64,000 bases of DNA from Owenia fusiformis. Lineage: Eukaryota > Annelida > Polychaeta > Sabellida > Oweniidae. The notes beneath the pieces are model-generated. The model was not told where the DNA came from. It saw nothing but the letters and a program-made list of their open reading frames with translations, and searched no databases. A program made the position numbers and the translations under genes. Every line of letters begins with the position of its first letter. Position 1 is the stretch's first letter. The stretch is from the NCBI GenBank assembly GCA_903813345.2, contig CAIIXF020000002.1, positions 2,644,001-2,708,000 on the forward strand, read 5' to 3'. This document shows, piece by piece, positions 36,111 through 49,033 of this stretch.

Positions 36111-36808
36111 ATTTTTTTATTTTGATCCACAATATTTCTAAAATAAATTTTAAATATGGCACTCAAACCATATTTAGTATTTCCAAGGGTTTTAATTTTT
36201 AGATGAAATCATGGAAAGTTACTTTAACATGTGTTTTCAGCATAACTATGAAGATATTAAGGAGATGTTGATGTATTGGGTCTTTTTAATTCTTTTAAAA
36301 ACATAATGTTTAAATTTTTGTCCGCTGCGACGGAGCAGTTGCAATGTGAACTGTGAAACTGCCCTATCACAGCGGACAAAAATGTAAACATTATTTTTTA
36401 TAAAATAATAAGAATACCCAATACATCAATATCTAATTAATACATTCAGGGTTATGCTTATAACATATTAGGTTAATATTATCGTGTCAGTATATCATGC
36501 CATAAAAAAGTAAAAAAAAGAAATTGCATATTTTAGAGTTTGATACTTTTGCACCATTTTCAATAGCTTTTACTCCTAGAAATGGCGTTATTTGACTTCG
36601 AACAGATGTGAAGGTTACCCGCAATTGATATATCTATTGCATGGAGTAGGTTATTTCCCTTGGTATAACGAAACATATGAGTTAGAAAATAAATCGTGAA
36701 GTATTCTTAGTGTTTTTTATGAAAAATAGCATGCTCCGTCACAGCGGACAAATCTTTTGATACCAGTCTGTGTCTAAAGAACGAAATACTGCATAAATCG
36801 TTGCATTT

Positions 36809-37707
36809 GTACGACGTGTCGCAAAAAGGTGGCGCATTTGTTGTTTAGGGTATCGCGTGAATGTAACTTTGATTCCCCGGATTATAAGATAATATTCTAA
36901 TAAAGTTATATATCATTTTAAAGCTGTTTCGATGAAGTTTTTAAATCAACTACACTCCGTTCACGATTCGTGCGCGTTCTTTTGTAAAAAAGAGTTTTTT
37001 ACCTAAACATCTGGCAAATATCCCCTGTTGACACGATACATTTTAAATTATTTTTCGTCTTTAAACGCTCATAACTCAAATAATATATGACTATAATACT
37101 TATTTTTCGTCTTGATAAAGGTAGATGGAAGTTTTATTTCAAACGATGAATTTTAGTAAGCGTCCCATATTGTGACGTCATAGAGTTTGAAAAATAGAAT
37201 CTGTTGACAGCGACCTTTTTTGCTCATTTTTTGTTACATTCAACTTTTCAGGTGTACATTATAAAAAAATACGAGATCAATTTTTAATGAATCATACATG
37301 ATTATTTTGATCTTAAACTCTAGTTTATTAATAAATAGTTGATTTTGATCGCAAAGTATGTGTTTTCTGTTGTATTTGGAAAAGTGGAGGACGAAAGCTT
37401 TTCAAAATTCATTAAAATAGGGCTAATTTACGCCATTTGCCTATTTTCAAGCACAGCAACACGTATATTTATTTCACCTAAAATATCAATTGATTCGTGT
37501 TTTATGATGCTCCTATCCCATTGTTAGTACATGTACAATATCAGAGTTATTCGCCTTAAATATTTTGAGATATAGAGGCAAATGTGGAGGACGAAAGGAT
37601 TTCCATATGTGTACATTTTTCTCAAAAAAAACGTCACATTCTGTGGTGTTAAACAGCGAAAATGTGTAACAATGCGTGCGCGACCTTTTTGCGACACGTC
37701 TACACAT
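36809..37707. mobile_element. Inverted-repeat pair around GACGTGTCGCAAAAAGGT
   Basis: GACGTGTCGCAAAAAGGT occurs at about 36813 and, inverted, at about 37683-37700. The words next to it (GCGC on the inner side) also correspond. The interior has two related GTGGAGGACGAAAG words (37384, 37584). It may be a non-autonomous element of about 0.9 kb. GTGTCGCAAAAAG also occurs at about 58771. Confidence 0.45.
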
Positions 37708-38712
37708 GTGACCGGAAAACAACATGTAGAGTGTCTCATGATCAATGAGTTGTTGCCATAGGTCATCATAACTCTATGATTAGCACATATAGGATAATGA
37801 ACTTAACTGCAAAGGTTTTCTAAAAACGATACTAATGATTGATGGAGCTAGATAAAAACTTCTTAAAATAGATAGATAATAGATTAAAACAGCTAGATAA
37901 AACTTATTAAATACTAAAACTCCCCTAAATTACGTCTATTTCCTTGGCTTGGGACCGGAGAAACAGATCAACTTTCTCACCTCAAATTTTGCATCAATAT
38001 TCCTTCAAAATATTTCCGGCCTTGTTGTTTGCTTATTGCAATATACGATACGCTTGATTTTCTTTCTTTTCTCTTCAATTTCATCAGTTGGAAATGCAGT
38101 GTAGCGGTCAATGGAATGGATATAGAGCACGCATAAAAAACAAGCTCCAATTAGTTTACTTCAAGTACGCGATCAGCTTGAGCTGTGTTTAGAACGGGAG
38201 ATTTGCACGTTAGTGGCAACGGGATTCATTTTAAGTCATATCATGTATTTTGAATTCTATGCTGGCAATTTTGATTTCGATGCACAATATAATGCTTTCT
38301 GAAGAAAATGATATATGACATATATGTTTAAGTTGCAAATATCTTACGACACGATTATATAGAAAACCAGCTATATAACGATCAATGGAAAATTCCAGAA
38401 GTTTATCACTTGGTAAAATAGTTAAAATAATATAGAATAAAATGTTTAATATACTGCTAAATAAGTTGCATTAAGAGAGAATCGTAGAGAATATTTTTTC
38501 CTGTATAATAGGCAGTTATTTCTTTTATTATAGCGGAAAAAAATATAATACGTATTTTTAAGAATTATTTTTGATTTGATAATATTATTTGTGTATTATT
38601 TACAGAGAACAACATATAATACCATATAATATAGAATAATATTCCTGTCAGGAGAAAATAATATGTTGGCATTTGCAATCAAAAACCGATTATATGCTGT
38701 TATTTTCAAGCC
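37708..38712. other. Gene-free AT-rich interval
   Basis: No gene was recognised. AATATAATA-type runs are frequent. Confidence 0.5.
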
Positions 38713-41600
38713 GTTAATCCCTAATTATTCAATTCCTATGAAATGAGTTTCATTCATACTGATAATTAATCCATTAGTTAGGGTTAATGGATTAATCTCT
38801 ACAGCTGGTGGCTCTTAATTCCACAAAAAAAATTTGCAAAATAAGTTTTTACATACAGATTTGATTACATAATGTCTCTAATGTTATGACTAACATTGTG
38901 TTAAATTTTTGATTCAATCAATTAATTCATTGTAAAGTTAATTTTTGAATTCTTAATTGATTGATTTTCCTCACATTTTTATTCCATTGTTTCTCTGTCA
39001 CATTAAGTTTATAGCAAACAACATTTAAATCGATCCCTTCTTACACAGGTACAAACAACCACCTGTATTCACTTTGCCAACCGGAAAAACAGTCATGACA
39101 CGGAACTGCTCAATATTCAATAAACACATTGCGCATTTTATACAGACCCTTAGCCAAGGACCCCCCCCCCCCTCCCCGTAGCCAACAATACTGTCAAAAT
39201 CATGTAGTTTTTCACCATTCACATACATGTATTGACATTCCAGAGCAACAAACTTTAATCTCTAATTATTCAATTTCCATGATTTGAGTTTTGTTCACAC
39301 TGATAAATAATCTGTTTGTTAGAGTTAAGAGATTAATTTCTACAGCAGTTGGTTCTAATTTCAACTGAAAAATAAATTGCAAATTTAGTTTTTCATATTT
39401 ATTTGATTGTATAATGTCCCTTATGTTATGATTAACATTGTGTTAAAATTTGGATTTAATTCATCCATTTAACAGAAAGTTAATTTTTAATCAATGGGTT
39501 TCCTCACATTTTTACCCCATTGGGTTTCCTCACAATTTAACTCAATTGTTTTTCTGTCAAATTAAGTTTACAACAAACAACACTTAAAGCCCCCTCTTAC
39601 ACAAACACCTTTAATCACTTCACAAACAACACAAAACATTTATGACACGAAACAATGTACAATATCAATACACTAAACAATGAACAATATCAATACATTA
39701 TGAATTTGGTATTGGTCCATGGCCAGGGAAGGGGGGGGGGGGTCGTTGGGTTCAAGTAAATCCCCTTCCCCCTTGCCAAAATTCTTTCAAAATCCTACAT
39801 TTTTACCAATCTGAGCACTGTTAAGTATTTTTGGGGCAAAATTATCAATTAGGACCCCTTGGTTTGTTTTGAAAATTGATCCCCTGGGCTAAAACTTATT
39901 ACGAGCCTGTAATATATTGGATGTATTGCTCCAATTTCTTCTGGCAAATCACTGATAATGAATTAGGAAACGTGCATTAGATTAACTGATACAAGTGGTC
40001 CATGCTAAAACAAAATTAAAACTTGTATTCTCTCACATTTCACAATTCATGTGTTTTTTGTTATCCATATAATATCTGAGATATACATGTAAACCAGGGA
40101 TATAAACAACGGATTAGTCCATGATGGAATACCTTTGTTTCTACTATAATTGGACCATTTCTTTTAATTAAAGCTGGTTTTATTAACCTTTCTTTGTTTT
40201 CCATTTCCATGTTTAGTTGTTTGATAATGAAAATAAAGAAGCGGGGACATTTTACATTTATTCTTAATGTTTAATCTGACAAAGCGATGATTATGCTTTG
40301 AGCAAATTGGTGCATGGTAGAACAAACTGATGTACATGTAAATAACATATTGGCATACGGTACATGTATGTCAGAGCAATATGATAAGTACAACTTTAAT
40401 CCCCAATTATTCAATTTCTTTAATATGAGTTTCGCTAACACTGATGCTAATCTGTTTGTTAGAGGCAATGGATTAATTTCCTACAGCCAACAGTTCAAAG
40501 TTTCACAAAAAAAATAATTCAAAAATTCAGTTTTTCATATTTATTTGATTGTATAATGTCCCTAACGTTATGATTTACATTGTGTTAAAATTTGGATTAA
40601 ATTGATTGACTCAACGGAAAGTTGATTTTAATCAATGGATTTCCTCACATTTTCACTCCATTGTTTGTCAGCCATATTAAGTTTAAAAAGCTAAAAACAT
40701 TATGCATTTAATATAGGCCTGTACCTAACGAATAACGATCCCCTCCCCTTGGCCAACAATTCTTTCAAAATCATGCAGATTTTCATCATTCACAATCATG
40801 TATTGAATTCAGAGCAATATAAGTAATACTTTAATCGCTAAGTTTTTTCAATTTCTATGAGATGAGTTTTGTTCACTGATTACTAATCTGTTTGTGAGAG
40901 TTAATCCGTTTGTTGGAGTTAATGGATTAATATCTAGAGCCAACAGTTCTAAGTTTCACAAAAAATAATTCAAAAATTCAGTTTTTCATATTTATTTGAT
41001 TGTATAATGTCCCTAATGTTATGATTTACATTGTGTTAAAATTTTGATTAAATTGATTGACTCAACGGAAAGTTGATTTTTAATCAATGTATTTCTTCAC
41101 ATTTTCACTCCATTGTTTGTCAGCCATATTAAGTTTAAAAAGCTAAAATCATTACACATTTAATACAGGCCTGTACCTAACGAATAATGATCCCCTCCCC
41201 TTGGCCAACAATTCTTTCAAAATCATGCAGATTTTCATCATTCACATTCATGTATTGAATTCAGAGCAATATAAGTAATTCTTTAATCCCTAAGTTTTTT
41301 CAATTTCTACGAGATGAGTTTTGTTCACTGATTACTAATCTGTTTGTGAGAGTTAATCCATTTGTTGGAGTTAATGGATTAATATCTAGAGCCGATTGTT
41401 CTAATTTCCACAAAAAAAATAATTTGGAAATTGAATTATTCATATTTGTTTAATTGTATAGAATCCCTCTTTCTATGATTAACATTGTGTTAAAATTTGG
41501 ATTGAATCGATTAACTCATTGGAAAGTTAATTTTTTGATTTTTAATTGATTACTTTTTCACACTTTTACTCCATTTTTAACATTAATTTCAATCAAGTTA
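38713..41600. repeat. Five copies of a roughly 0.4-0.5-kb long repeat
   Basis: The landmark TTAATCCCTAATTATTCAATT (or close variants) starts copies at about 38713, 39252, 40397, 40833 and 41284. Each is followed by ACTGATTACTAATCTGTTTG-like, TTCATATTTATTTGATTGTATAATGTCCC-like and TTGATTTTTAATCAATG-like blocks in the same order. The spacings are 539, 1145, 436 and 451 bp; the long gap contains a MITE at 39715-39908. Copies 4 and 5 are the most alike. No coding sequence. Confidence 0.8.
39715..39908. mobile_element. Short MITE between long-repeat copies
   Basis: It opens GGTCCATGGCCAGGG followed by a G-run and closes near TTACGAGCC after CCCCTGGGC. It is the third member of the family at 16757-16866 and 21680-21857. 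Confidence 0.5.
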
Positions 41601-41693
41601 AATTTCTTTCTTCTAAACATTTATTTGTAAATATTTTTCAAATAGAAATATAACAATCAAAATAAAATAAGTGTGATAGAGTAAGTAATAGAG

Positions 41694-42674
41694 ATGAGAA
41701 GGCCAGTAGAACAGTTGATCCTATTAACCATGCCATGCTGTGCATTCTTTGTTTTGTTTGGTTAAGTAATTAACCAGATGGATTGTACATCAAGTTGGAC
41801 GAGAATAATCGAGTATAATATTTTTTAGAACCCAAATAATACAATATAATTTGATATATTCTGCTTAGATTGGAAAATACTAGAAAATAATATTTTTTAG
41901 AATGGAAAAGATTCTATATAAACTGCAATCATCAGTTTGGATTGATAAATATGACCCAATAATATTTTAGAAAGACAGAATAAATATAAATTGGTGCAAA
42001 TAATTCTAAAAAATAATATTATACTGGGAATAAAACATCCTGCTACATTTTCTTATTGAGATAATCGGATTTGGTAAATGTTTATATGTACAAATAATAT
42101 ATTTGGATCTCACTTATTTCTAATTATATTATATTAATCTCTGTATAATATAGTATATTATGCTGATTATATTTTTTTCCTTCATAATATAATATAATAA
42201 TTACAATACTGAATGGAAATACTGTATTATTACGCATCTTTTTACACAAATATCCGAAAATAAAACATCTTTATATATATTATTTTATTGATTTCACCAA
42301 GTGTATGAAGTTGAATAAATAAGATCTTTTCTCATACATCAAATATCTAACTGCAGTTTTTATTATAACATCTGTTTTGCCATATAAACGTATAATCTGC
42401 TCTATTTTCTTATCAATCCTAAGATTTTAATTTTAACAATGCTCCTTCCCCCATCTCAAACTGCTCATACTACTTCTAAGAATTAGGGTCCAAACAACTT
42501 CTCATCCCCGATATTCACCTTTTTGGTCATACATTTCCAAGACAATGACAATATAAAATGAATAATGATAAATATTTGTTTTCTTATTCAGATGGTGAAA
42601 ATAATGATCGAATCGACGACATGATTCAAGAACATAATTCGAGAATGAAAAGAGCGTGTCCACCAGTTTGCTAG
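41694..42674 (+). CDS. Small secreted peptide precursor ending CPPVC (two-exon model)
   Basis: The last exon, 42592-42674, follows a good acceptor (TTTGTTTTCTTATTCAG). It encodes an acidic spacer, then a K-R cleavage site and the six-residue tail ACPPVC directly before TAG. It matches the last exon of the gene at 56371-57695 in length, phase, layout and 3' UTR. The proposed first exon, 41694-41760, encodes a signal-like segment (LILLTMPCCAFFVLF) and ends in phase 1 before GTTAAGT, which fits the last exon without a frame break (49 residues in all). That exon is less certain: the donor is not ideal and a middle exon like the one in the paralogue was not found. The polyadenylation signal AATAAA is at 42785-42790. 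Unrecognised family. Confidence 0.5.
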
Positions 42675-42784
42675 GTGCAGAGTTATATGACACGGATCAA
42701 CACATCACTACTACGAGGAAATCGGAATAAAAATAATTTATACTGTGTTTGTAATTTAATGTTGTGTTACTGCTTGAGAATTTA

Positions 42785-42790
42785 AATAAA
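42785..42790 (+). terminator. Polyadenylation signal of the CPPVC peptide gene
   Basis: AATAAA lies about 110 bp after the stop, in the context AATAAAATATTTGCACTT, which is almost identical to the signal at 57802 of the paralogous gene. Confidence 0.6.
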
Positions 42791-43589
42791 ATATTTGCAC
42801 TTAAAATTGCACCTTGAGTTTGAATTATATCATTACCTCGTGTTATCTCAGTGTAAATGGTGCATTTACTGTTTATTTTTAACCATCAATTGCTCTCATT
42901 TATCATGCAATAATGTATGCTCCCTAATAATTTGGCGTACTTTTTTGCCGAAAAACCTTCTACTTTTCACCCAATCAAATTTGTGGGTTGGATAACCACA
43001 TAACTGAGAAAGTCTTGGTAAGAATTTATCTCATCATCATATGCCATTTCAACGATTTCAAATTTTACTTTGCACATGCGCGGCACTGAGAAAGCACGTG
43101 CTCATGATTGTTCACGTGATCACAAACTGCAATTTTATTGGAGATCTAAAATGGGGAATCCCCGAATACGATAGAATATGAAAGAATTAGGAGCTTCTCA
43201 CTTCTTCTGTCGTGTACTCAAAGATTAAAACAGAGACTGCAAGTGTACAAAACATTTGAAATGCATTAAAAATATTGAAAAGAAGATGATAATAAGATAT
43301 GGATTGGATGAGAAAAGATGCATGTGAAATGGAGTGAATGGGCAAAAAGATGTGTAAGAACTTTGTATGATATTTGAATATATTTATAAAAAAGCACTGT
43401 GACACAGGAGCGTTTGGGTTAGACACCGTGGACAATGTATTTCTAAATAGGGCGCGGACACCTAATACTGGATGAGCATGTTGTAGAAGTGGTTTTGAAA
43501 AATGGCAAATTTCTCTTCGTGCAGGTTATTTGTGGTTTCTTATTCTACATTGATTCTGATAACATTGGTATCTAGTTTTTCAGCGTTTT
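42791..43589. other. Gene-free interval
   Basis: No gene was accepted here. An ATG at 43502 opens a short frame with a hydrophobic start, but it runs into the repeat that begins at about 43590. Confidence 0.4.
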
Positions 43590-45690
43590 GGAAGTATGCA
43601 GATTTAAACTCCCCTGGTGTAATTTTAAGGGGGGTACTAGGACATCCATATATAATTCCTAGAATATACAACAAATCATCTTGATATTTACAGGTAAGCA
43701 TCTACTTATCATGTCCTACCATTATGACAAGTTTCATTAAAGTTGAACAACTGGTCGCTATGGTAACGGAGATCATATGTTAAAAAATACACATTCTCGC
43801 CAAAATGTAAGACAACCCACGAGACAAAACACATATTATTTTCATGGAATTGGGAGGAATCACCATGAAAACATTTTAGAAAACTTATTCAGAGTATGTT
43901 TGATAATATTAAATCAACTGCTGTTTTATCTTATCCACATAGTTGGATCTATTCCTGATGATTATATGGCAATGCAAATACATTTAGAAAGGTAACGTGG
44001 CACTTTTCCAAAGAATTCTTTATTTGTGTTCACATTTTTGAAGAAAATAAATGACCATTTGTCCTGAAATTAACAGTTATTATTCACATTATTATGTTTG
44101 ACTAAAATGTAATGTTTCATCAGTGTTAGTTTACTGGTTACTATGGTATGCAGACTTATACCTTTTTAGTATGATTTCAAGGGGGGGGGTACAATGAAAG
44201 CCATATATTATTCCTTCATTATGTTTGACTATCGTGGAAAGTTAGAATATACAGCCAATCATCTTGATATTTACAGGTAAACATCTACTTATAATGCCCT
44301 ACCACTATGACAAGTCTCAATAATGTGTAACAATTGGTTGCTTTGGTAACATGAATCACTTTTTAAAAAGTGCACATTAAGGAGGTACTATGTATAATTC
44401 CTAGAATATTTAATTTATTATCTTGATATTTATGGGTAATCATCTGCTTATCATGTCCTACCAGTATGACAAAAGCCATCAATGTTTGTCAAATGGTTGC
44501 TACGGTAAGATAAATTATTTGTTAAAAAGTGCACATTAAGGGGTACTATGTATAATTTCAAGAATACTTAATCTATCATCTTGATATTTACTGAAATTAC
44601 TATCATTTTGTAAAATAACTATCATGTCCTACCAATATGACAAGTGCCATCAATGTTGGTCAATTGGTTGCTATGGCAACATAAATAATTTGCTAAAAAT
44701 TGCACATTAAGGGGGTACTATGAAAGCCATGTATAATCCCTAAAAAATTGGCCAGATCAACCCATTCCACCTGATGATCTCATGGACATATAGTCACATA
44801 GAGATTGCAACGGATGCCTTGACAGAAGTAGACATTGAAAGATCTATTAATGAGGATTTTGAGGCAAATGATGACTAAATAACGCCTAGTGAGATCAGCT
44901 CTGCATAATTTACTATGTCCCTACGCATAATGTGACAGCCGCATTCTGCATAGTTTTATTATCATAAGCAAATACAATGCATCAAATGGCCCAACATTTA
45001 TTTATCAAATATTATCAGATATACACAAAAATGTTTTTTTTAAATCTTTTCATGCTAATTCCTCCAAATTTGATGAAAATTTTCAATGTCTTAGGGTGTG
45101 TCTTAAAATTTTACGAAACGCGTACTTTTTTAACAAATAGATCTCTACCCACATTTGATCCACATTGTTGAAACTAGTCATAATGGTAGGACATGATAAG
45201 TAGTAAATTGTCTGTAAATATCATTAATGATTGTTTTGATATTTAAGGAATGATGTATGGCTTTCATAGTACGCCCTAATGTGTACTTTTTAACAAATGA
45301 TTTATGTTACCATAGCGACCAGTTGCCCCACATTCATGAAATTTGCCATAGTGCAAGAACATGGTGAGTAAATAATTATATGTCAAAAGCAACATGATTG
45401 GGTAGATATTCTAGGAATTATATATGGCTTTCATAGTATCTCCTTTATGTGTACTTTTTAAAAAATGATTTATATTTCCATAGCTACCAATTTTTACACA
45501 TTGATGAAAATCGTCATGGTTGTAGGACATGATAAGTAGATGATTAACTGTAAATATCAAGATGGTTGGCTGTATATTCTAGGAATTATAGATGGCTTCC
45601 ATTGTACCCCTCTTAAAATCATATCTATGGGGTATAAATCTGCATACCATAGTAACCAGTAAACTAACGTTGAACTCGTAGTAGTTTGTA
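43590..45690. repeat. Large imperfect inverted repeat built of 150-300-bp units
   Basis: On the left, units with ATCTTGATATTTAC...ATCATGTCCTACCA...GGTTGCTATGG occur near 43670, 44265, 44415, 44575-44635 and 44700. On the right (about 45175-45690) the same units run in the opposite direction (CATGATAAGTAG, CCATAGCGACCAGTTG). The outer ends share TATGCAGATTTA... and TACCATAGTAACCAG words. The spacer at 44770-45170 is unique and contains an open acidic stretch ending DFEANDD before a stop near 44878, perhaps a coding relic. It may be a foldback transposon. Confidence 0.65.
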
Positions 45691-46844
45691 TACCATAAAA
45701 ATACAATATGTTACCCTCTCATGCAAATACATGTCCGTCAGAATGCGGGTTACAGGATGTCATATGGTACACATTACAACATCATTTTGAGGGTTATTGC
45801 TAATACTGAAAACGTTTAAACCCCTGTTGAAATTATAAAGAGACAAAAGGCGATTTGTTTTAGCGACCCCGGTCCGGGTGCCCAATGCTTCGACACCCTC
45901 ACCATTTTACTAACCATTTCATAAAACCGTTCGTTACAGCACAACATGAACACTGGCATATCGAAACCGTATTCTACCAATTCTATATAGCTCTAGCTTC
46001 TTAAAAAATAATATGACAATGATAATGAACATCTTAATGGGACATATTTGTTCAAAACAAAAGCAAAAATAGTAATTTCTAAATCACCAACTGGAGGAAA
46101 TCACCAGATTACAAGAAATTGAACGTTAAAAGTATAAACCGGAATCAAAACAAAATGTTCTCATCTTGTATTTTTGTTGCAACCTTGAACTCGTGCCAGT
46201 TTATATAATACCACTACCGCTATATTAATAGAGACCTTAAGATTGCACCAAATAGTAACCTGTACCTGTACGTGAAACATGATGCGCGCGCAACAAATCA
46301 TGTAACTTTATGCTCCATTCGACACGTCTGACTTGTTTTATAATCCCGTTGACGTGTAAATTCAATAGCGCCGGGCGTTTTTGTCGTCTTGTTGTGAACC
46401 TGTACGCGAAAGATTGTGAGTGAGATCAGTATTACATAACTATGTACTATTTATCTTACGGTCTCATTCATTTTACACGAGCGGCAAGACGTGAATTTGG
46501 CACTTTACAGGTTGGTTGGAACGTGAGTTTTGAACCATTGGTAAATGACTAAAAAAGCAATTTGCTGTTTATTTATGTTATTAATTTAAAAGTAACATAT
46601 CTGTCTAATAGCTGTGTATTAGGTGCTATGGTTCAATAAATAACGAATCCTATGGGTAAAGTTGCAATAAAGTTGCAATAAAGTATGGAATAATGGCAAT
46701 TCGTATTGCCATTATTGTATCACTTATGTGAAAGCCATACTGTTCCGGCAGACTAGACTATTTCGCTTTCTCCTTTACATGCCAGACTGTTTTGTTCTGT
46801 TGATCAGTTGTTTGATGTAAAGTATACGAAAATTTTAAAAAATC
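45691..46844. other. Gene-free interval
   Basis: No gene or clear repeat was recognised. A small inverted TGGCAAT...ATTGCCA pair lies near 46695. Confidence 0.45.
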
Positions 46845-48412
46845 GAAACCATCAAATATCACTTTTGAAACCATGGAATATCACTTTTAATATAAAAAGT
46901 GATACTCGATGGTTTTAAGATTTCTAATATGAAAAAGTGAGATTCGATGGTTTCAAAAGGGATATTCGATGGTTGTTTTTTGCTAAAATATGATATCTTG
47001 ATCCACATATCAAATATATCTTCAGGTGATATTCGATCTATATCCTTCCAACCATGGGATAAATGAGGGTTATGGGAGGTTCTGTATTTGGGATATATCC
47101 TATCTTGCTAAGGGGAATATAGATATCGTACCTAGGGTCAGGACGGTCCGAGGTAAGATATCATATTTCCCGAGGGATATACCCCATATTAAAAACCGAG
47201 CATCGCATAACTGATTTATCTCATGACAAGTAAGATTTCACGAATGCTGTTTTTAGGACACCAATAGTGCAGATTTGTTTTTTAAAGTGTTCCCATTCTC
47301 ATTATTTTCGAAAAAAACATCAACATTTTGGTCAAAAGAAATGCTACCGTCTGCTGCATCCATTTTGAAAGTTTCGCTTTTGAAAAATATAACATATAAA
47401 AAATTGACTGTTTCTACACTGAACAAAAACGTTTTCCCCGGGATATTGGAGCGAGAGATATACAGCGGGGGATATATATGTATGTACGGACAATCCTATG
47501 GTTTTGAATAAATATAATTTATATCCGCTCATGGATATCAATATCTTTTCTCATTCACTGCGCTTACTTGTGAAGATATCATATATCCACTCATGGACAT
47601 TAATGGGTAAGATTTCCCTGGGATAAACAGACAATCCAATGGTTTTAAAAAAATATCATTTATAGCCATTCATTGATATCAAAATCGTCGCTCATCAACT
47701 GCGCTCATGAAGATATCATATATCCACTTATAGATATAAATGATATTTTTACAAAACCATAAGATATTCCTATATTATCCCATGGTTGCAAGGATATAGA
47801 TCGAATATCACACGAAGATATATTTGATATGTGGATCAAGATATCATATTTTAGCAAAAATTCACAAACCATCGAATATCACTTTTAAACTGGTTTGAGA
47901 AGTGATATTCGATGGTTTGAAAAGTGATATTCGATGGTTTCGAATTCTTTCAAAAAAAATTCTTTTTACATTTTTTAATTATTTTCAAAAATATTTAAAC
48001 CATATTTCAAAATTAAAAAAAAAAATTCAACATTTTTTCACAATTTTTTTCAATTATTTTTTCAATTTTTTTCTCAAATTATATTTTTCAACTTTTTTCG
48101 CTGATGATTTCTCATGGGATAAATGGACAATCCTATGGTTTTTCAAAAATATCAATTATATCCACTCATGGATACAAATATCTTCACTCATTCGCTGCGC
48201 TCACTCATGAAGATATCAATATCCACTCATGGATATAAATGATATTTTTTCAAAACCATAGGATATTCCTATATTATCCCATGGTTGCAAGGATATAGAT
48301 CGGATATCACGTGAAGATATATATTTGATATGTGAATTAAGATATCATATTTTAGCAAAAAATGTCCCAAACCATCGAATATCACATTTTAATCAAAATT
48401 CTTTTTTTTGTT
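46845..48412. repeat. Foldback element of CCATCGAATATCAC units
   Basis: The left block (46845-47060) with GATATTCGATGGTTT, TGATATCTTGATCCACATAT and ATCCTTCCAACCATGGGATAA recurs inverted at about 47765-47945, and again in part at about 48275-48400. Between them, GATATCATATATCCACTCATGG-like words recur with the palindromic CATTCGCTGCGCTCACTCATG. Arms of over 150 bp make a large potential hairpin. Short open frames inside are not genes. Confidence 0.7.
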
Positions 48413-48600
48413 CAAATTTTTTGTCGCATTTTTTTTCTTTTAATTTCTTTTAAATTATTGTTTGAATTCTTTTTAAAAAAATTCAAATAAAACAAAAAGA
48501 AATTTCAAATATAACAAATTTGTTTGAGCCCAAAACTTTGTTTGAGCCCAAAACTTAGGATTTAGAAAGATAATACTTCATGAACGAAAAAAGTAGGCCG

Positions 48601-49020
48601 AACTACTGTAGACAGACAGGCGGGCGGGCGGACAGATGGACGGACGGACGGACGGACGGACGATCATGACAGACCGACAGGCTGGCTGGCAGTCCGACAG
48701 GCTGGCAGACAGAACGACAGGCTGGGAGTCTGTCAGACCGGAATGCCGGCAGGCTGGCAGACCGATAATTTTACAGGCCGACATGTTGGCAGACCGGCAG
48801 GCTGACATACTGGCAGACAGAACGACATGCTGGCAGGCTGATAGACCGGAATGTTGGCAGGCTGGCAGACCGACAGGCTGGCAGACAGAACAAGAGACCG
48901 ATATGCCGGCAGGCTGGCAGACCGACAGGGTGACAGACGGACAGGCTGGCAGACCGATAGGCTGGCAGTCAGAACGACAGGCTAACAGGCTGAACGACAT
49001 GTTGGCAGGCAGACAGACCA
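48601..49020. repeat. GC-rich minisatellite (ACGG)n then CAGGCTGGCAGACCGA units
   Basis: The array starts with GGCGGGCGGACAG and (ACGG)n runs and continues as irregular 12-, 16- and 24-bp units of CAGGCTGGCAGACCGA, CAGGCTGGCAGACAGAACGA and variants. It ends at the left edge of the transposon at 49034. Open frames across it on both strands are repeat artefacts. Confidence 0.85.
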
Positions 49021-49033
49021 CCGTGCTTTATAG

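Larger units (their letters stand above)
33976..36773. mobile_element. Composite 2.8-kb element with about 220-bp inverted ends
   Basis: The left end ACACAGCCTGGTATCGAACG and the right end (inverse, ACACAGACTGGTATC) continue as diverged inverted repeats for about 220 bp, including GTCCGCTGTGACGG and TTGCGGGTAAC words. A further inverted pair around GTCCGCTG lies at 36320-36385. Inside it sit a TTAA-flanked MITE (34207-34579) and a mariner-like element (34741-35809). No coding sequence of its own was recognised. Confidence 0.7.

Noticed and set aside
43502-43684. 60-codon frame with a signal-peptide-like start after the CPPVC gene
   Set aside because: Its second half lies in the repeat that recurs through 43.6-45.7 kb, and no K-R or CPPxC module follows.
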